This document shows positions 22,774 to 33,049 of a DNA stretch of 64,000 bases, piece by piece. The position numbers and the translations under genes were made by a program. Under the pieces are notes generated by a model that worked only from the letters and a program-made list of their open reading frames with translations, searched no databases and had not been told where the DNA came from. Source of the stretch: Chloroflexota bacterium (GTDB lineage: Bacteria > Chloroflexota > Anaerolineae > 4572-78 > J111). How positions within the stretch are numbered: position 1 is the first letter of the stretch; every line of letters starts with the position of its first letter. The DNA lies in contig BOKF01000004.1 of NCBI GenBank assembly GCA_016860845.1, positions 1-64,000 on the forward strand. Direction: 5' to 3'.

Positions 22774-23477
22774 ATGTTTTTCTTTGATCCACTCTACCTG
22801 GTCTTTGCGCTGCCCGCCCTGCTACTGGGGCTGTGGGCGCAGTGGCGGGTGCGCTCAGCCTTTGCCGAAAATACGGCGGTCGGCGTCAGCAGCGGCCTGA
22901 CCGGGGCGCAAATTGCCCGGCGTATCCTGGATTTCAACAACTTGCATGAGGTTCGCGTGGAAGAAGTGGAAGGCTTTCTGAGTGATCACTACGACCTGCG
23001 TAGCAAAGTCTTGCGGCTCAGCCCGGAGGTTTATCAGGGCCGGAGCCTGGCGGCGGCGGGCGTGTCGGCGCATGAAGCCGGCCACGCCTTACAAGATCAG
23101 CAGGGCTACCTACCCCTGCAATTGCGCAGCATTATGGTACCTTCCGTACAAATTGGCAGTTGGCTGGGGCCGATTTTGTTTATGGTAGGACTGTTCACTG
23201 TGCCGCTCTTTGGCACCACCTTAACCTGGATGGGGGTGTTGTTGTTTGGGGCTGTGGCGGCGTTTGCGTTGGTAACGCTGCCGGTGGAGTTTGACGCCAG
23301 CCACCGGGCCAAAAAACTGCTGGTTTCGGCGGTATGCTCTTTCCTCAAGAAATGGGCGGGGTGAACAAAGTCCTCGACGCCGCCGCGCTAACCTATGCGG
23401 CCGGCGCGGCGCAGGCCATCTCTACCCTGGTCTACTACGCTTTTCTGCTGGCCGGGTTGAGGCAACAGGAGGAATAA
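22774..23477 (+). pseudogene. yugP: YugP-type zinc metallopeptidase, frameshifted near the 3' end
   Basis: Membrane zinc protease of the PF04298 type. The frame from 22774 has helix YLVFALPALLLGLW, zinc motif SAHEAGHALQ (about residue 113) and two further helices. At AKKLLVSA (near 23327) the frame goes astray: the expected ending GMLFPQEMGGVNKVLDAA and ISTLVYYAFLLAGL continues one base shifted to TAA 23477. One lost base therefore separates a full-length 234-aa enzyme from the 197-aa frame present. This is either decay or a sequencing error; the catalytic part is complete. Confidence 0.75.
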
Positions 23478-23515
23478 AACGCGAGACGTTGGTATAGCAA
23501 TAGGAGAAAATCGAA

Positions 23516-26347
23516 ATGAAGCTGGATAAACGCACATTGCTCATCGGGGCCATTTTGCTCCTCATCTTTAACGCACCGGTAGTCACCGGTCTGCTAACCG
23601 ATTGGTGGTGGTTTGAAAGCCTGGGCTTCGACGCGGTGTTTCTGACTCGCCTGGGCGTCCAGGCGACGCTCGTCGTGGCTGGCGGCGTCCTGTTCGCGCT
23701 GGCCGTTGGGGGCAATATCCTGTTGGCGCGGAGGCTGGCCCGCCGCGCCGGCTGGATGCACAGCCCCCCGGACCATCCGCAGGCGCAGGCCTGGGAGTCC
23801 CTGTTCTGGACGGCGCTGATTGGCGCTGGCCTGTTCTTCGGCTGGCAAATGGCGAACTCGGCCGGCACAGCCTGGGAGATCGTCCTGCTGTTTCTCAATG
23901 CTTTGCCCTTTGGCGTAACCGATCCGCTTTTCGAGCGCGATGTGGGTTGGTATGCGTTTCAGTTGCCGCTGTATCGTCAAGCCCAGGGGTGGTTGTTCGG
24001 AGTGATGATGCTCTCGCTGCTGGCGGCCGGGGCCATTTATCTAACCCGCGTCTTCCTGGCGCCAGCGGCCATCTTTGCGGCCAATATTCGCGAGCAGAGA
24101 ACAGGAGGGCCAGACGGTCAGGAGGTGATCGAGCTTCCGGTTATTGTCCGGCCTCCCCTCAGTCGGGCCATCAAACTTCATCTCTCTCTGCTGGGCGCAG
24201 GGCTGGCCTTGTTGTTGGCCTGGGGCCATCAACTGAGTCTGGCCGAACTGGTCTTCTCTACTCAAGGTGCAGCCTATGGCGCAGGGTATACGGATGTGAC
24301 GGCGCGCTGGCCGGCCCTGCACCTGATGACCGGCCTGGCCGTGCTGGCTGCACTGACGTTGCTGGTTGGTGTTCCACGCCGCGGCTGGCGGTTGTCGTTG
24401 AGCGGCTCTGGGTTATGGCTGGCCGGTATGATACTGGCCGGCATTGTGTATCCACTGGCCATCCAACGCCTGATCGTACAGCCGGCCGAACTCGACCGCG
24501 AGCGGCCGTTCATCGAGCACAACATCCGCCTTACCCGCCTGGCCTACGGGCTGGATCGCCTTCGGGAAGTGCCCCTGCCCGGTGAAGAGATGGTCACCCC
24601 CGCCGAAATCGCGGCCAACCCGGATACACTGCGCAACATCCGGCTGTGGGACCCTGAACCGCTTCTGGCGACGTATAACCAGGTTCAGAGCATCCGCCTG
24701 TACTATGAGTTTGTTGGCGTAGACGTGGATCGTTATACCATTGGCGGCCAGTACCGCCAGGTGATGCTCAGCGCCCGTGAACTCTCGCCCGACCGCTTGC
24801 CAGCCGAAGCGCAAACCTGGGTCAACCGTCGCCTGCAGTTCACCCACGGCTACGGCGTAGCCATGAGCCCGGTGAATGAACTCACCCCCGAAGGCCTGCC
24901 CACCTTTCTGGTGCAGGACGTGCCGCCCAGGGGCGCACTGTCTATCACTCGCCCCGAAATCTACTTCGGCGAGAAGACCAACGACTACGTCATCGTCCGC
25001 ACCCACACCCCCGAGTTCGACTACCCCAAAGGCGACGAGAATGTGTACGCCAATTACGCAGGAGAGGTGGGGGTGAGCATGGGCGATTTCTTCCGCCGCC
25101 TGATCTTTGCCATCCGCTTCGGCGACCTGAACATCCTGATCTCGGACGCCATCGAGCCGCGCAGTCTGATTCTTTATCACCGCAACATCGTCGAACGGCT
25201 GGAGAAACTCGCGCCGTTCCTGCTGCTCGACCGCGATCCCTATCTGGTGGCGGCGGATGGCGGACTGTACTGGATCGCCGACGCTTACACCCACACCGAC
25301 CGCTACCCGTATTCACAGCCCTACCGTGACCCTTCGTCAGGTTCAGGGCAGGCTCCCCGCAGCTACAACTACCTACGCAACAGCGTCAAGGCGGTGGTCA
25401 GCGCCTACGATGGCTCGGTGACCCTGTATGTGGCCGATTCCGACGACCCGATCCTACGTGTTTGGAGGCGTGTCTTTCCGACCCTCTTCCGCCCGCTGGA
25501 CGAAATGCCCGCTGCCCTTCGCCCGCACCTGCGTTATCCGCAAGACCTGTTCACCGCCCAGGCGGACCTGTACGCCACCTACCACATGCAGGACCCGCGC
25601 GTCTTCTACAACAAAGAAGACCTGTGGATCGCGCCGAACGAAATCTACAGCAAAGACGCGGTACCGATGGCCCCGTATTACCTGATTATGCGCCTGCCCG
25701 GCGAGGCGCGGGAGGAATATGTCTTGATCCGCCCCTATACCCCGCCGGACAAGAACAACATGATCACCTGGCTGGCCGCCCGCTCCGATGGCGAACACTA
25801 CGGCAAACTGCTGGCCCTGCGCTACCCGAAAGACAAACTGGTCTTCGGCCCGATGCAGATCGAAGCGCGCATTGACCAGGATCCGGTCATCAGCGAGCAG
25901 GTCACGCTGTGGGATCAGGCCGGCTCGCAAGTGCTGCGCGGCAACATGATCGTCATTCCTATCGGCGCGTCCAACCTGTATGTTGAGCCGCTCTACCTGC
26001 AGGCGGCCGAAGGGCGTCTGCCAGAGATGAAGCGGGTGATCCTGGCCAGCGGCAACCGGATCGTGATGCAGCCCTCGGTGGAAACCAGCCTGATGGCGCT
26101 GCTGGGCCAGACGCTTGCCTTGTCCCAAGGGGATGCTTCGGAAAGTGAAGCCGAAGGGGTGACTGGCGCCCCTGCGGGCGAGACCTCGCCGGCCGATGCT
26201 CTCCCGCTCCCTGTCACGAGCGAAGAAATCCTGCGGCTGTTGGCCGAACTGGAAGTGCGGAACTCCCGGCTAGCCGAAGAATTCGAGGCGCTGCAGACCG
26301 ACCTGACCCGCCTGCGCGAACTCCTGGGTGCGCCCGGCGATCAATAA
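23516..26347 (+). CDS. UPF0182 family large membrane protein
   Basis: 943 aa. The N-terminal ~330 residues contain about seven membrane helices, beginning LLIGAILLLIFNAPVVTGL and WWWFESLGFDAVF; the remaining ~600 residues form a large extracytoplasmic domain with the family segments NIRLTRLAYGLD, GGQYRQVMLSARE, FTHGYGVAMSPVNELT and RDPYLVAADGGLYWI. The C-terminus is an alanine/glutamate-rich stretch and a coiled coil (LLAELEVRNSRLAEEFEALQ). The function is unknown. The gene is intact between two damaged neighbours. Confidence 0.93.
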   Translation: MKLDKRTLLIGAILLLIFNAPVVTGLLTDWWWFESLGFDAVFLTRLGVQATLVVAGGVLFALAVGGNILLARRLARRAGWMHSPPDHPQAQAWESLFWTALIGAGLFFGWQMANSAGTAWEIVLLFLNALPFGVTDPLFERDVGWYAFQLPLYRQAQGWLFGVMMLSLLAAGAIYLTRVFLAPAAIFAANIREQRTGGPDGQEVIELPVIVRPPLSRAIKLHLSLLGAGLALLLAWGHQLSLAELVFSTQGAAYGAGYTDVTARWPALHLMTGLAVLAALTLLVGVPRRGWRLSLSGSGLWLAGMILAGIVYPLAIQRLIVQPAELDRERPFIEHNIRLTRLAYGLDRLREVPLPGEEMVTPAEIAANPDTLRNIRLWDPEPLLATYNQVQSIRLYYEFVGVDVDRYTIGGQYRQVMLSARELSPDRLPAEAQTWVNRRLQFTHGYGVAMSPVNELTPEGLPTFLVQDVPPRGALSITRPEIYFGEKTNDYVIVRTHTPEFDYPKGDENVYANYAGEVGVSMGDFFRRLIFAIRFGDLNILISDAIEPRSLILYHRNIVERLEKLAPFLLLDRDPYLVAADGGLYWIADAYTHTDRYPYSQPYRDPSSGSGQAPRSYNYLRNSVKAVVSAYDGSVTLYVADSDDPILRVWRRVFPTLFRPLDEMPAALRPHLRYPQDLFTAQADLYATYHMQDPRVFYNKEDLWIAPNEIYSKDAVPMAPYYLIMRLPGEAREEYVLIRPYTPPDKNNMITWLAARSDGEHYGKLLALRYPKDKLVFGPMQIEARIDQDPVISEQVTLWDQAGSQVLRGNMIVIPIGASNLYVEPLYLQAAEGRLPEMKRVILASGNRIVMQPSVETSLMALLGQTLALSQGDASESEAEGVTGAPAGETSPADALPLPVTSEEILRLLAELEVRNSRLAEEFEALQTDLTRLRELLGAPGDQ

Positions 26348-26428
26348 AAAAAGTTCATCCATTATTATAGGCTATCGCGGATTGCGGCAAGCATGGCGCG
26401 ATAGGCAAAATGGAAAGGAGAGATATAC

Positions 26429-27484
26429 ATGCGAAGACCAAATCAAACTCGTGAACCGGAATTCTCGCCATTCGAGCAGCCGTTCGAATGGCTGCGCCAG
26501 GCCAGCCGAGGGTGGAAGCTGGCCCGGATGGTGCTGACTCTAGTAGGGCTGATCGTATTGTTCTGGTTGAGCACATCCGTATACATGGTCGGGCCGGGCG
26601 AGCGAGGGGTCGTGCTGACCTTTGGCCGGGTCACAGCCCAGACCGAGCCTGGCCTGCAATTCCGCCTGCCCACACCCTTCCAGAGTCACCAGGTGGTGGA
26701 CGTGGCCCGCGTGCGCCGCGCCGAGATTGGCTTTCGGATGGAAGGAGAGCAGGTGAGCCCGGTGTCAGAAGAGGCCCTGATGCTCACCGGCGATGAGAAC
26801 ATCGTGGAGGTACAGCTCTTCGTCCAGTACCTGGTCCGTGATCCGGTGGCCTTCCTGTTCAACGTGCGCGAGCCGGAGGAGACACTGCACGCCTCGGCCG
26901 AGGTCGCGCTGCGGGCGGCCGTCGGGCAGAACACCATTGACTTCACCATGACCGAAGGGCGGGTGCAGGTGCAGGATCAGGTTCGCGCTCAGTTGCAGTC
27001 GTTGCTTGACCTGTACGATACCGGCCTGCTGGTGACCGAAGCCCGGCTGCTGGTGGTCGACCCACCGGCCGAGGTGCGGGAGGCCTTCCACGACGTGGTA
27101 CGCGCCTGGGAGGATCGGGAGCGTCTGGTCAAGGAGGCCGAGGGCTACGCTGAGCAAGTGGTCCCAAGCTCCCGCGGCGAGGCGGCGCAGATGATCCTGG
27201 CTGCGGAGGCCTACCGCGAGCAGCGCTTGATCCGCGCTCAGGGCAACGCCGACCGCTTCCTGGCGCTTTTTGCCGAGTACCGTAAGGCCCCTGACGTGAC
27301 CCGCGAACGGCTCTATCTCGAAAGCATCGAACGCATCCTGGCCGGGACCGAAATCTTTGTCCTGGAGACCGGCGGGGCAGGCGTCCTCCCGTTCCTCCCG
27401 CTGCGAGAACTGGCTCCGGCCCCGATCATTCCACCTGCCCCCACCGAGGCGGCGCCTGCGCCTGAGGTGGCGCCCGCGCCCTGA
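26429..27484 (+). CDS. hflK: HflK-type SPFH membrane protease regulator
   Basis: 351-aa membrane-anchored SPFH protein that, with HflC, encloses FtsH in other bacteria. N-terminal helix MVLTLVGLIVLFWLSTSVYM (about 36-56), then GPGERGVVLTFGRVT and the SPFH body with LTGDENIVEVQLFVQYLV, a coiled region (RGEAAQMILAAEAYREQ) and a proline/alanine-rich tail. GAAAGGAGA lies upstream. The hflC gene follows after 21 bases. Confidence 0.92.
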   Translation: MRRPNQTREPEFSPFEQPFEWLRQASRGWKLARMVLTLVGLIVLFWLSTSVYMVGPGERGVVLTFGRVTAQTEPGLQFRLPTPFQSHQVVDVARVRRAEIGFRMEGEQVSPVSEEALMLTGDENIVEVQLFVQYLVRDPVAFLFNVREPEETLHASAEVALRAAVGQNTIDFTMTEGRVQVQDQVRAQLQSLLDLYDTGLLVTEARLLVVDPPAEVREAFHDVVRAWEDRERLVKEAEGYAEQVVPSSRGEAAQMILAAEAYREQRLIRAQGNADRFLALFAEYRKAPDVTRERLYLESIERILAGTEIFVLETGGAGVLPFLPLRELAPAPIIPPAPTEAAPAPEVAPAP

Positions 27485-27505
27485 GTAACTGAAAGGAAAG
27501 CGATC

Positions 27506-28402
27506 ATGTTTCTAAAAAGACTCTACCCTGGATTGTTCTTGCTTGGCCTGGTGGCCACCTTCATCGTGCCCCAGGCGGTTTACATTGTGCCGGAGTGGCA
27601 ACAGGCTATCGTCCTGCAGTTCGGCCAGCCGGTGCAGATCGCCCAGCAGCCGGGCCTGTACTACAAACTGCCCGTCATCCAGAGCCTCATCCGCCTGGAG
27701 CGGCGCGTGCTGGTCGTTGACGTTGAGGCCGGCGAATACCTGTCACTGGACAAGAAACGGCTGATGGTGGGTCACGTTTCCCGCTGGCAAATCATTGACC
27801 CGTTGCTGTTTTACCGCACCATGCGCGACGAGCCTGGCGCTGTGGCCCGGCTGAACGACCTTGTCTCGGCCCGGCTGCGCCAGGAGATTGCTAAACATAA
27901 CTTCATAGACATTGTGCGCGAGAAGCGGGAGCAGATTATGGCCGAGGTCACCCTGGGCGTACACGAACAAGCCGCCACGTTCGGCATCCGGGTGCTGGAT
28001 GTGCGCATCAAACGGCTGGACCTGCCGTCCGAAGTGCAGGCCAGTGTGTTTGCCCGGATGGTGGCCGAGCGCGAGCGCATTGCCAAGCGCTACCGGGCTG
28101 AGGGCGAGGAGCGGGCGTTGGAGATCCGCGCCACGGCCGATAAGGAACGTGAGATCATCCTGGCCACTGCCTACGCCGGCAGCCAACGCCTGCGCGGCGA
28201 AGGTGATGCCCAGGCCGCCGCCGCCGCCGCCGCCGCTTTTGGCCAGGATCACGAGTTCTACGCCTTCCTGCGCCGTCTGGAAGCCTACGAGCAAATCTTC
28301 AGCGAGGAGGCTATGCTGGTCTTGCACCCAGACTCCGACCTGCTGCGTTACCTGGAAACACCGCATCTGCCGCCATCAGAGACAGAGCTGGCCCGGAAAT
28401 AA
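27506..28402 (+). CDS. hflC: HflC-type SPFH membrane protease regulator
   Basis: 298-aa partner of HflK. N-terminal helix GLFLLGLVATFIVPQAVYIV, then PEWQQAIVLQFGQPV, LDKKRLMVGHVSRWQI, the family FGIRVLDVRIKRLDLP and RMVAERERIAKRYRAEGEE, and an alanine-rich AQAAAAAAAAFG. Two codons of GCC repeats (28209-28238) code the alanine run. The operon order is UPF0182 - hflK - hflC. Confidence 0.93.
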   Translation: MFLKRLYPGLFLLGLVATFIVPQAVYIVPEWQQAIVLQFGQPVQIAQQPGLYYKLPVIQSLIRLERRVLVVDVEAGEYLSLDKKRLMVGHVSRWQIIDPLLFYRTMRDEPGAVARLNDLVSARLRQEIAKHNFIDIVREKREQIMAEVTLGVHEQAATFGIRVLDVRIKRLDLPSEVQASVFARMVAERERIAKRYRAEGEERALEIRATADKEREIILATAYAGSQRLRGEGDAQAAAAAAAAFGQDHEFYAFLRRLEAYEQIFSEEAMLVLHPDSDLLRYLETPHLPPSETELARK

Positions 28403-28413
28403 AAACCGTCTAC

Positions 28414-29158
28414 ATGCGCTCTCGAAAGTTGATCTGGGCAGTTACAACCCTCTTCTCGCCGGGGCAGCGGTTCTGCTTGCGCCCGGCGACCTGATTGAGT
28501 TTGAGACACAGCTGGCCTGGGCTGAGCTGCTGGAGGCGGCCTTGCTCAAGTGGGGCGTGCTCGCGCCACTGGCTTTGTCGGCGTGTATGTGGTCCAGGTG
28601 TTCCTCCCGGCCACGCCCGGCCCCTTCCTCGCCCTGGTTGGCGGGTATCTGTTCGGCCCATATCTCGGCGGTTTGTATACCTTTGTCGGTGTAGCACTGG
28701 GTGTAACCCTGAGCGCAGGAGTGATGCGTGTCGTGGGACGGCGCTGGTTGGCGCGTTTCTTGCCCGCCAGATGGCTGGCGCGTTGGGATCAGGCGATGGC
28801 GATTAACTCGGCTGTAGGCTGGGGTATTGCTTTTCTCGTCCCGGCTGGCGACTGGATGTACCTGGCAGCAGGTCTCACCCGGGTACCGATTCATAAGCTA
28901 GCCCTGGCGGCCATGCTGGGACGCGGGCCGGTGGCAGCGACTTCAGCCTTTGCTGGACACGCGGCCAACTGCGCCTGGCATGCCGATGCAGCGGTCGCCG
29001 CACTGCTGAGTCTGATTGCTCTGGCCCTTATTCTTGGTGTCTTGGCCGCGCGGGCTACCGCTCGTAGGGAACGAACCAATGGAACATCTCCTCCCTTTAA
29101 TCTCACCCTGGGTCTGCCGCTCTACCTGGGCCTGGCGGGCTGGTTGTATGGAGTCTGA
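28414..29158 (+). pseudogene. VTT-domain (DedA/TVP38-like) membrane protein, frameshifted
   Basis: From ATG 28414 the sequence MRSRKLIWAVTT starts in one frame, moves to another (LLAGAAVLLAPGDLIEF, WAELLEAALLKWGVLAPL) and then to the frame of VGVYVVQVFLPATPGPF, then ALVGGYLFGPYLGGLY and VALGVTLSAGVM. All parts match the TVP38/VTT order, so two indels interrupt a single gene. The part from 28550 alone could still be translated from GTG. Decay or sequence errors cannot be told apart here. Confidence 0.6.
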
Positions 29159-29159
29159 C

Positions 29160-29462
29160 GTGGAAACACAATCTGTCACCCTCGTAACCATCGTAGCCGA
29201 GTCGCCTCTGCAAGAGCCGCTCTGCCGGCTGACATTACAGTTGGGGCCAGCGGCTACACGGTGACGCCGTGCAGCGGATCCGGATCACGTGGAACGCGGC
29301 GCGGACTGACCGACGGACTTGAACATGAAAATCAAAATTCTTGCCCGGCAAGCTGTAGCGGAGGCCATCGCCGCGGCAGTGGGCCAACACTACACCCCAG
29401 ATTATGCGCTGATTCTATTTATGCAACCGGTTAGCGCGCTGGTCTGGCATCATTCTTTCTGA
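29160..29462 (+). pseudogene. PII/SbtB-like small regulator, two frameshifts
   Basis: GTG 29160 opens ETQSVTLVTIVAESPLQEPL and CRLTLQLG, then a shift yields ASGYTVTPCSGSGSRGTRRG, then another shift yields MKIKILARQAVAEAIAAAVG and QHYTPDYALILFMQPVS. The three pieces in order match a PII-like protein of the SbtB/CutA type (T-loop region GSRGTRRG between strands). As it stands it cannot be translated as one chain. Confidence 0.6.
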
Positions 29463-29479
29463 GTGACAAGAGAAGCAAA

Positions 29480-29647
29480 ATGAAACCCAAACATAAATTT
29501 GGCGTCTCCTCAAAAGAGTTGGGAGGTAAAACGCGCCGCCAGCGGAAGGGTGAAATTTCTCGCCGATTTTGGCTTTGGCTGGTGACGATCGTGTTAGTGA
29601 TTGTGCTTCTTGCTAGCGAGTGCATCATGCTATTGCCGGTGGAATAG
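29480..29647 (+). CDS. Small single-pass membrane protein
   Basis: 55-aa frame: basic N-terminal part (KPKHKFGVSSKELGGKTRRQ) then one hydrophobic helix (FWLWLVTIVLVIVLLASECI) and a short end. It starts 17 bases after the PII-like remnant and ends 4 bases before the Sua5 start, so it may be translationally coupled. No family recognised. Confidence 0.45.
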   Translation: MKPKHKFGVSSKELGGKTRRQRKGEISRRFWLWLVTIVLVIVLLASECIMLLPVE

Positions 29648-29651
29648 CGCT

Positions 29652-30728
29652 ATGACCGGTGTTCTCCATGTCCAGCCCCAGGCGCCCGAGCTCGGCGTCA
29701 TTGCCTATGCTGCCGCCGAAATCTTGCGCGGCCTTCTGGTCGCCTTTCCCACCGAGACGGTGTACGGCCTGGGCGCCAACGCATTGGACGCTCGGGCTGT
29801 TGCCCATATCTTCAAGGTCAAGCGCCGCCCGGCCCATGATCCGCTCATCGTCCATCTCGCCTCGGTGGATGACCTCCCGCGTGTGGCGCGCGACGTTCCA
29901 ACCATCGCTCTTGAACTGGCCTGCACCTTCTGGCCCGGCCCGCTCACGCTCCTCCTGCCCAAACAACGCGCCGTGCCTGCAAACGTCACGGCCGGCCTGG
30001 AGACAGTAGCAATGCGCGTCCCAGCGCACCCGGTCGCGCTGGCTCTCCTACGAATGAGCGGCGTGCCCATTGCCGCGCCCTCGGCCAATCGTTTCGGCCA
30101 CACCAGCCCCACTACAGCCCAGCATGTCCTGGCCGACCTTGGCGACCAGGTTGATCTGATCCTCGACGGCGGCCCGACGATGATTGGGGTGGAATCCACC
30201 GTACTCGATGTGACCCGCACCCCGCCGGTGATTCTGCGACCCGGTGGGGTACCGCGGGAGACGCTGGAAGCTCTCATCGGCCCAGTGGTGGTGCTCGGCG
30301 AAGGTACAGGTCTTCAACCAATCGTCCTCACTCCAGGCCCGCTGCCCTCGCCGGGTTTGCTGACCAAGCACTACGCTCCACACGCCGAACTTCTCCTGTG
30401 TCTGTGGGAAAGTTCCCCAGAACTCGCCCTGGAGCACATGGCCCGGCTGGCCCACCTAAATCTGGCCGAGCGGCGACGGGTAGGGCTGCTGCTGGCAGAT
30501 GAAGATACACCATATTTCAACCATGTGCCCGCTCAAATCTGTTCACTCGGACCGGCTGATGATTTGGCCCGGGTCGCGGACAACCTGTTCGCCGGCCTGC
30601 GGGCGTTGGATGAGCAGGGCACACATATTATCCTGGCGCGTGATTTTGGCGAGCAGGGACTGGGCCTAGCGATACGAGACCGGCTGCGGCGAGCCGCCAG
30701 CCAGGTCATCCTTTGTCACGACTGTTAA
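29652..30728 (+). CDS. Threonylcarbamoyl-AMP synthase, Sua5 type
   Basis: 358-aa cytoplasmic enzyme that makes threonylcarbamoyl-AMP for the t6A37 modification of tRNAs. The YrdC domain (1-200) shows FPTETVYGLGANALD, KRRPAHDPLIVH, FWPGPLTLLL and GVPIAAPSANRFGHTSP; the C-terminal Sua5 domain follows LTKHYAP. Start at 29652 (MTGVLHV) because the earlier in-frame ATG at 29601 lies inside the preceding small gene. The KRRPxxxPL motif is present. Confidence 0.93.
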   Translation: MTGVLHVQPQAPELGVIAYAAAEILRGLLVAFPTETVYGLGANALDARAVAHIFKVKRRPAHDPLIVHLASVDDLPRVARDVPTIALELACTFWPGPLTLLLPKQRAVPANVTAGLETVAMRVPAHPVALALLRMSGVPIAAPSANRFGHTSPTTAQHVLADLGDQVDLILDGGPTMIGVESTVLDVTRTPPVILRPGGVPRETLEALIGPVVVLGEGTGLQPIVLTPGPLPSPGLLTKHYAPHAELLLCLWESSPELALEHMARLAHLNLAERRRVGLLLADEDTPYFNHVPAQICSLGPADDLARVADNLFAGLRALDEQGTHIILARDFGEQGLGLAIRDRLRRAASQVILCHDC

Positions 30729-30754
30729 TTTAATCAAATTATGGAGAAATCTTT

Positions 30755-32626
30755 ATGAACTGGAAAAAATACAATCTGCCTACTGAAGCTATCGCCGTTG
30801 TGCAAGAATGTCCCAGCCTCACCATTGCCAGCACCATTGCCGAGTTAATCGAGTTGGCTTGCGGAGGTCCCCGCAGCAACTACTTTGAAGTTGCCTACGA
30901 GATTGCCGGCAAGGGCCGAGTGGTTGAAGCTACCGTGGCCCGCGTGCGCAATGGCGTGGCGGCTAACTATCCGGAATCTTATATGCGCCGGCGTGATCCC
31001 GATTGCATGGTCATCGCTGACGACCTGCCCACCAACAAGCCGACGTTCAAAGAGCGATTTGGTTACGACTTTGTTACCCTACGGGAAGAGACATTTGCCT
31101 GGCTCAAAACCCAACCACTGGCGATGTTTGGTTTTGTGGCCGGACCAAAGGGGATGGGCCGGGATTCCCTGGTCATCGCGCCGGCCAACGCCGGCTTCTT
31201 TGCCCTGGGTTTGGCGCTTCTTCAAGACATCATCGGTTATGACGACATTCCGATAGACTTTCGGCCTGAATCGATCATCTACGTTGCCCCTCCGTTCCGG
31301 CATACCCATTTTGATGGCCGGCAGGTGGTTGTGCATAACCGCCGTGATGGGCTGCATGAACTGTTTTCGTACAATCTCTATCCAGGGCCAAGCGCCAAAA
31401 AAGGCATCTACGGTGTGCTGATTGGACAAGGCGAACGCGAGGGCTGGGTGACTGCCCACTGTTCCACGGTGCAAGTCGTCACCCCGTATGACAATGTAAC
31501 AACTATCATGCACGAAGGCGCCAGCGGTGGCGGTAAAAGTGAACTGCTGGAACAGGCCCACCGTGAAGCCGATGGTCGTCTACTGCTTGGCGCCAACATC
31601 GTCTCCAGTGAAAAACGTTACCTGGAAATTCCCCGCTCATGCCATCTTTACCCCGTAACCGACGATATGGCCTTATGCCATCCATCCCTCCAATCAAACG
31701 AGGGCAAATTGACCGTTACGGATGCCGAGGATGCCTGGTTTGTGCGGGTCAATCATATTGACCATTACGGGACCGACATACATTTGGAACGGCTGACCAT
31801 TCAACCGCCTGAACCGTTGCTATTTTTGAACATTGATGCTGTGCCTGGCAGTACCGCTCTGATTTGGGAACACATCGAAGACAGCCCCGGCAAGCCTTGC
31901 CCCAATCCGAGGGTAATTATTCCGCGCCGGATTATCCCTGGCATCGTTAATGAACCGGTAACGGTTGACATCCGTAGTTTTGGGGTGCGGACACCGCCTT
32001 GCACGTCTGAACGCCCAACTTATGGCATCATCGGCCTTTTTCACTTATTGCCGCCAGCTCTGGCCTGGTTGTGGCGGCTGGCGGCTCCACGCGGGCACGC
32101 CAACCCCAGCATCGTCGAGACTGAAGGTATGAGCAGTGAGGGGGTAGGCTCCTATTGGCCCTTTGCCACCGGCCGCCGTGTTGACCAGGCCAACTTGCTC
32201 CTCAAACAATTTCAAGAAAACACCCGTATGCGTTATATCATTTGCCCCAATCAATACGTGGGCGCCTGGCAGGTCGGCTTTATACCCCAGTGGATTGCAC
32301 GGGAATATTTGGCGCGACGAGGCAGCGCCAGGTTCAAGGCCGAACAAATTCGCCCGGCCCGGTGCGCGTTGTTGGGTTACGCCCTCCACCAGTTACAGGT
32401 GGAGGGCCGCATGGTTGCGCGCTGGTTCTTACAGGTAGACACCCAGCCGGAAGTCGGCGAATTGGCTTACGACCAGGGCGCCGAAATTTTATATGGGTTC
32501 TTCCGCAACTGCTTAACCGATTTTTATGAACCCAATCTGGAGCCACTGGGTAGAAAGATTATTGAATGCTGCCTCGATGGTGGACAGGTTCATGATTATG
32601 AAAGCCTCATGCCAACACTCACATAG
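30755..32626 (+). CDS. DUF4914 protein with PEPCK-like P-loop
   Basis: 623-aa protein of the DUF4914 group. It has the motif [20 protein letters not shown] (about 250), the kinase-type P-loop of phosphoenolpyruvate carboxykinases, with [20 protein letters not shown] before it and [19 protein letters not shown] after it. Relation to PEPCK (a carboxykinase using ATP or GTP) is known for the fold; whether this enzyme uses oxaloacetate is not shown. RBS GGAG precedes the ATG. It follows the Sua5 gene by 26 bases. Confidence 0.7.
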   Translation: MNWKKYNLPTEAIAVVQECPSLTIASTIAELIELACGGPRSNYFEVAYEIAGKGRVVEATVARVRNGVAANYPESYMRRRDPDCMVIADDLPTNKPTFKERFGYDFVTLREETFAWLKTQPLAMFGFVAGPKGMGRDSLVIAPANAGFFALGLALLQDIIGYDDIPIDFRPESIIYVAPPFRHTHFDGRQVVVHNRRDGLHELFSYNLYPGPSAKKGIYGVLIGQGEREGWVTAHCSTVQVVTPYDNVTTIMHEGASGGGKSELLEQAHREADGRLLLGANIVSSEKRYLEIPRSCHLYPVTDDMALCHPSLQSNEGKLTVTDAEDAWFVRVNHIDHYGTDIHLERLTIQPPEPLLFLNIDAVPGSTALIWEHIEDSPGKPCPNPRVIIPRRIIPGIVNEPVTVDIRSFGVRTPPCTSERPTYGIIGLFHLLPPALAWLWRLAAPRGHANPSIVETEGMSSEGVGSYWPFATGRRVDQANLLLKQFQENTRMRYIICPNQYVGAWQVGFIPQWIAREYLARRGSARFKAEQIRPARCALLGYALHQLQVEGRMVARWFLQVDTQPEVGELAYDQGAEILYGFFRNCLTDFYEPNLEPLGRKIIECCLDGGQVHDYESLMPTLT

Positions 32627-32639
32627 GAATATCGGTGAA

Positions 32640-32882
32640 GTGCGATGCAGATAGTATAACCACTCACAGACCAATTGCAGTCGGCCCGACGGTCGCTCAT
32701 TTTCCAGCGCCCGCTCGCCGAGTCACTCGATCAGAGCCACTTGGTCGGCAACCGTTGGCCGCCGAAAGCCCAGGTGCTGCATCACAGGATCGAACTGCTC
32801 CCGCCGGTTCTCGGGCCGAGCCAGGTAAACACTCAAGCTCTCAGCCGACGCCGTCACCTGCTGCGCCACATACACTAACGAA
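32640..32882 (-). pseudogene. Tn3-family transposase N-terminal remnant
   Basis: Read on the minus strand: LVYVAQQVTASAESLSVYLA, ENRREQFDPVMQHLGFRRP, then a TGA in place of the tryptophan of a WLGERA pattern and RLQLVCEWLYYLHR. This is the DUF4158 module that starts Tn3-type TnpA proteins. The 5' and 3' ends are missing and the nonsense codon (32723-32725) confirms decay. Confidence 0.6.
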
Positions 32883-33049
32883 CCATCATCAAAAGTACCC
32901 CCGGCCGGTTTCGCACCCGGGTCATTGAAGCCGGGGTCAATCCCAACCTGTCTATCGAGTATAAGAAATCGCTCGTTAAGCAGTACTTCAAAGAAAATCG
33001 GACCTTGCGGACCGAAACCATTATCAATGATCCCAAAGATTTGAAAGAC
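32882..33049 (+). pseudogene. Fragment of an unidentified protein family
   Basis: A frame lacking a start codon, TPGRFRTRVIEAGVNPNLSI then EYKKSLVKQYFKENRTLRTE, in phase with the dehydrogenase fragment that follows. The string has the look of a conserved bacterial protein of unknown function, but I cannot name it with confidence. It is cut off abruptly on both sides. Confidence 0.4.

Noticed and set aside
24413..25294. Minus-strand frame inside UPF0182
   Set aside because: Antisense shadow of a well-matched family.
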